DNA from: UBA9732 sp963615565
GTDB lineage: Bacteria; Spirochaetota; Spirochaetia; Sphaerochaetales; Sphaerochaetaceae
DNA: 7,624 bases
NCBI GenBank assembly: GCA_963615565.1
Contig: CAVEGR010000075.1
Span: 1 to 7,624 of the forward strand
Reading direction: 5' to 3'
Shown here: positions 6,247-7,624 of the stretch, piece after piece
Numbering within the stretch: position 1 is the first letter of the stretch
Layout: every line of letters begins with the position of its first letter
Position numbers and translations under genes: made by a program
The notes under the pieces: model-generated
Database searches by the model: none
Told to the model about the DNA's origin: nothing
The model's input: only the letters and a program-made list of their open reading frames with translations

Positions 6247-7053
6247 TTAGTTAACTGATACAGCACCGGCTGCCGATATTATTGATGAAGCCTCGCTAGA
6301 AAGAGCATAGTCAAAGAACATTTGCGCTGTACTTGATAAGGCTGTACCCTTCTTTGTTACAAGTACGAATGGACGCTGAATTGCATAACTTCCATCTCTG
6401 ACTGTGTCTTCACTTGGAACAACTCCATTCACCTTTATTGCCTTTACTGTATTCTTGACAGCTGCAAGAGAAGCATATCCAATTGCTGCTGGATTCTGTG
6501 CTACTGTTGCTATCACATCACCAGTTGAAGTTAGCTCCTGGCGGTATTGGCAAACATCTGCTGTTTTTGTAATGGTTTCAAAACCATCTCTTGTACCGCT
6601 ACCTGCTTCACGGCCAATAAGAACTATTTGAGCATCTATGCCACCTACTTCCTTCCAGTTTGTAATTTCACCCTTATAAATCTTGGCTATTGTTTCTACA
6701 TCTAAATTCTCTACTGGGTTATTAGGATTAACAATAATAGCAATTCCATCATATGCAAGAACCGTCTGCTCAAGTCCTTCTGAAAGCTCAGAATCCTTTA
6801 ACGCACGGCTTGAAAGTCCAGTATCACAACGTCCTTCTAAAACAGCCTTAATTCCAGAACCGGAACCTGTTGGGTTGTATGTAAAAGAAACACCTTTATT
6901 TTTTTCCATAAAAGCTTCGCCCAAAGCACCAATTACTTTTTCCATTGATGTTGAGCCATCTGTTGAAACAGTCTTTGACTCTTCACTAGATCCACCAGCA
7001 AACACAGTTGTCATAACCAATAAAACCATAAACACTGTTAATACTTTTTTCAT
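6247..7053 (-). CDS. pstS: Periplasmic phosphate-binding protein PstS
   Basis: PstS captures phosphate outside the inner membrane and delivers it to PstC/PstA. I choose the ATG at 7053-7051 (268 residues): CAGGAG lies six bases upstream, and the signal peptide M-K-K followed by a hydrophobic core begins exactly there. ATGs 6 and 33 bases upstream lack proper spacing. The signal peptide should be cut after V-F-A at residue 19. No lipobox cysteine is present, so the product looks soluble and periplasmic rather than a lipoprotein. Phosphate-binding segments typical of PstS are visible: D-G-S-T-S-M at 32-37, T-G-S-G-S-G at 62-67, S-S-R-A-L-K at 81-86, and the hallmark G-R-E-A-G-S-G-T-R-D-G-F at 147-158. 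Length is that of the short, Firmicutes-like PstS type. It is first in the operon, under the Pho-box-like array. Confidence 0.96.
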   Translation of the reverse strand: MKKVLTVFMVLLVMTTVFAGGSSEESKTVSTDGSTSMEKVIGALGEAFMEKNKGVSFTYNPTGSGSGIKAVLEGRCDTGLSSRALKDSELSEGLEQTVLAYDGIAIIVNPNNPVENLDVETIAKIYKGEITNWKEVGGIDAQIVLIGREAGSGTRDGFETITKTADVCQYRQELTSTGDVIATVAQNPAAIGYASLAAVKNTVKAIKVNGVVPSEDTVRDGSYAIQRPFVLVTKKGTALSSTAQMFFDYALSSEASSIISAAGAVSVN

Positions 7054-7059
7054 ATTCAT

Positions 7060-7065
7060 CTCCTG
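7060..7065 (-). promoter_or_regulatory. Ribosome binding site fixing the pstS start
   Basis: CAGGAG on the minus strand lies six bases before the ATG at 7053. The earlier in-frame ATG at 7059-7057 directly touches this site, and the one at 7086 lies upstream of it. Only the chosen start has workable spacing. Confidence 0.8.
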
Positions 7066-7082
7066 TTTACGGCATGACAATA

Positions 7083-7094
7083 ACATTGCAATGT
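7083..7094. repeat. 12-bp palindrome in the pstS leader/promoter
   Basis: ACATTGCAATGT is its own reverse complement and is centred between 7088 and 7089. It overlaps the proposed -10 and transcription start of the pst operon. It may be an operator, or chance in AT-rich DNA. Confidence 0.35.
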
Positions 7095-7119
7095 AAAATC
7101 AAAAGCATTCTATTGTAAA
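7090..7119 (-). promoter_or_regulatory. pstS: Candidate pst operon promoter
   Basis: On the minus strand TTTACA (7119-7114, five of six matches to TTGACA) and TACATT (7095-7090, four of six matches to TATAAT) are 18 bases apart. They would give a leader of roughly 30 bases before the pstS ATG. Alternative -10 boxes in the same stretch are TACAAT (7117-7112, with a poor TTGTGT 17 bases upstream) and TAGAAT (7112-7107). I prefer the first because its -35 is one of the phased TTTACA repeats, as expected for activator-dependent Pho promoters. The exact start of transcription cannot be decided from sequence. Confidence 0.4.
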
Positions 7120-7149
7120 AGCTTTGTAAAAGTTACACAAAAATGTTAA
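7092..7149 (-). promoter_or_regulatory. Pho-box-like array of TT(A/T)ACA repeats
   Basis: Reading the minus strand toward pstS, TTTACA occurs at 7130-7125, 7119-7114 and 7097-7092. The first two are 11 bases apart and the third is 22 further, so all are in one helical phase. A degenerate TTTGTG at 7141-7136 falls in the same register. TTAACA at 7149-7144 lies upstream, off phase. Two copies extend to eight identical bases (TGTAAAAG on the plus strand). Direct repeats at 11-bp spacing are the known layout of PhoB sites in Proteobacteria, and TT(A/C/T)ACA is the known PhoP half-site in Bacillus. Binding by the PhoB encoded here is inferred. Confidence 0.5.
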
Positions 7150-7160
7150 TCTTAATGTTA
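7142..7160. repeat. Direct repeat AATGTTA, 12-bp spacing
   Basis: AATGTTA occurs at 7142-7148 and 7154-7160 on the plus strand. The reverse complement TAACATT is at 7081-7087, on the other side of the TTTACA array. The pair sits in the divergent region upstream of both pstS and the HD-domain gene, and could be a distal part of the Pho-box array or a separate site. Confidence 0.35.
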
Positions 7161-7161
7161 T

Positions 7162-7185
7162 GAGGTTTTTGCAAAAACCTCTTTT
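7162..7185 (+). promoter_or_regulatory. 20-bp perfect palindrome followed by a short T run
   Basis: GAGGTTTTTG (7162-7171) is followed directly by its reverse complement (7172-7181), then TTTT. As RNA on the plus strand it would fold into an eight-pair stem with a TGCA loop and a short U run, ending 27 bases before the HD-gene start. It could be a leader attenuator, a weak terminator stopping stray transcription between the divergent genes, or a dyad operator. The T run is short and the stem has only four G-C pairs, so a strong terminator is unlikely. On the minus strand no T run follows. Confidence 0.5.
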
Positions 7186-7200
7186 AAGTGGTTTTACGTG

Positions 7201-7205
7201 AGGAG
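7201..7205 (+). promoter_or_regulatory. Ribosome binding site of the HD-domain gene
   Basis: AGGAG lies seven bases before the GTG at 7213. This decides the start over the in-frame GTG at 7198, which the site itself directly abuts. I could not find a convincing promoter for this gene on the plus strand. Confidence 0.75.
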
Positions 7206-7212
7206 AAATATT

Positions 7213-7624
7213 GTGGGATTAGTTGAAAGAGCAATTATTTATGCCACAAACGTTCATGATGGAATGCAAAGAAAGAAGTCTACTCTTCCTTATATATTAC
7301 ACCCTGTTGAGGTAGCTGCTATTGTAGGATCCATAACAACAAACCAAGAAGTTATTGCAGCAGCTGCTCTTCATGATGTTGTAGAAGACACTGAAGTTAA
7401 AATTCAAGAAATTGAAAAAGAATTTGGAAAAAGAGTTGCACAGTTAGTAACATCTGAAACAGAAGATAAAAGAAAAGAGCTTCCGGCAGAAAGTACTTGG
7501 AAAGTACGTAAAGAGGAAGCCTTAGAAGTTCTCAAAAAAACTAAAGATATGGATATAAAAATTCTCTTTTTGGGAGATAAGCTATCAAACATACGTTCTA
7601 TTTACTCGCTGTTGAAAAAAGAAG
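7213..7624 (+). CDS. HD-domain hydrolase, (p)ppGpp-hydrolase type (3' end beyond window)
   Basis: The frame starts with GTG at 7213 and runs off the right edge after 137 codons. It carries the metal-dependent HD fold seen in SpoT/Rel hydrolase domains and in the small MESH1-type alarmone hydrolases. Visible residues: A-T-N-V-H-D-G-M-Q-R-K-K at 11-22, P-Y-I-L-H-P-V-E-V-A at 26-35 with metal ligand H30, L-H-D-V-V-E-D-T at 53-60 with H54-D55 and catalytic E58-D59, and L-G-D-K-L-S-N at 120-126 with ligand D122. All expected active-site residues are present. The N-terminus starts almost at the HD fold, shorter than usual for full-length Rel/SpoT, which favours a stand-alone hydrolase, but a synthetase domain cannot be excluded because the end is missing. 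It is transcribed away from the pst operon. The substrate, ppGpp or another nucleotide, is inferred. Confidence 0.85.
   Translation, partial: MGLVERAIIYATNVHDGMQRKKSTLPYILHPVEVAAIVGSITTNQEVIAAAALHDVVEDTEVKIQEIEKEFGKRVAQLVTSETEDKRKELPAESTWKVRKEEALEVLKKTKDMDIKILFLGDKLSNIRSIYSLLKKE

Noticed and set aside
5367..6266. GTG at 6266 as the pstC start
   Set aside because: It overlaps pstS by 20 bp without a ribosome site. The ATG at 6245, one base after the pstS stop, matches the spacing of the following junctions. The choice is not certain.
6247..7086. ATG at 7086 or 7059 as the pstS start
   Set aside because: The first lies upstream of the CAGGAG site and puts a charged, Cys-containing stretch ahead of the signal peptide. 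The second directly abuts the ribosome site.
6683..7096. Plus-strand open frame of 137 codons opposite pstS
   Set aside because: It lies antisense to pstS, with no family motifs. Its openness follows from the codon bias of the opposite strand.
7054..7212. Small RNA or riboswitch in the divergent intergenic region
   Set aside because: It is only 159 bp. Its structure is explained by promoter repeats and one palindrome, and no known riboswitch core was recognised.
7404..7592. Minus-strand open frame of 62 codons at the right edge
   Set aside because: It is antisense to the HD-domain gene, whose active-site residues are intact. No ribosome site was seen.
1..7624. A defence system, mobile element or CRISPR array
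   Set aside because: All complete genes belong to one phosphate uptake and signalling operon. There are no transposase, integrase, spacer-repeat or defence motifs.

Overview
This is an ordinary but complete phosphate-starvation locus. A tight minus-strand gene block holds a high-affinity phosphate ABC transporter (pstS-pstC-pstA-pstB), the regulator phoU and the two-component pair phoB-phoR. A truncated UPF0158-family gene follows phoR at the left edge. On the right, across a 159-bp divergent intergenic region, a plus-strand gene for an HD-domain hydrolase of the (p)ppGpp-hydrolase type starts and runs off the window.

The DNA is AT-rich. PstS has a cleavable signal peptide ending in V-F-A before a G-G-S-S stretch, with no lipobox cysteine. 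That fits a diderm with a periplasmic binding protein and resembles the export signals common in Treponema-like spirochaetes. The gene order pstSCAB-phoU-phoB-phoR, and a PhoR with an L-D-L-D-x-P-x-E-N-D linker after its second membrane helix, also recall gut Clostridia. My best guess is a host-associated Treponema-type spirochaete, with moderate to low confidence.

Layout, right to left along the main operon: regulatory region with TTTACA repeats at 11-bp spacing (7087-7150); pstS (7053-6247); pstC (6245-5367); pstA (GTG start, 5365-4508); pstB (4506-3751); phoU (3729-3070); phoB (3067-2312); phoR (2315-570, overlapping phoB by 4 bp); a 67-bp gap with a weak candidate promoter; then the UPF0158 gene (502 to beyond 1). 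The three junctions from pstS to pstB leave only one base each, so the transporter is surely one transcript, and the remaining spacings favour a single unit through phoR.

How the genes work together, from family knowledge: PstS binds periplasmic phosphate and hands it to the PstC/PstA channel, driven by PstB ATP hydrolysis. PhoU links transporter state to the kinase PhoR. PhoR phosphorylates PhoB when phosphate is scarce, and PhoB activates the operon promoter, presumably through the repeats upstream of pstS. There is no gene-free stretch over 300 bases, and I saw no tRNA, rRNA, CRISPR or insertion sequence. I did not find a clearly new system. The points worth a second look are the Pho-box-like array, a 20-bp palindrome between the divergent genes, an ATG-stop placed just before the pstA GTG start, a Thr-rich repeat in the PhoR sensor region, and the two flanking genes.
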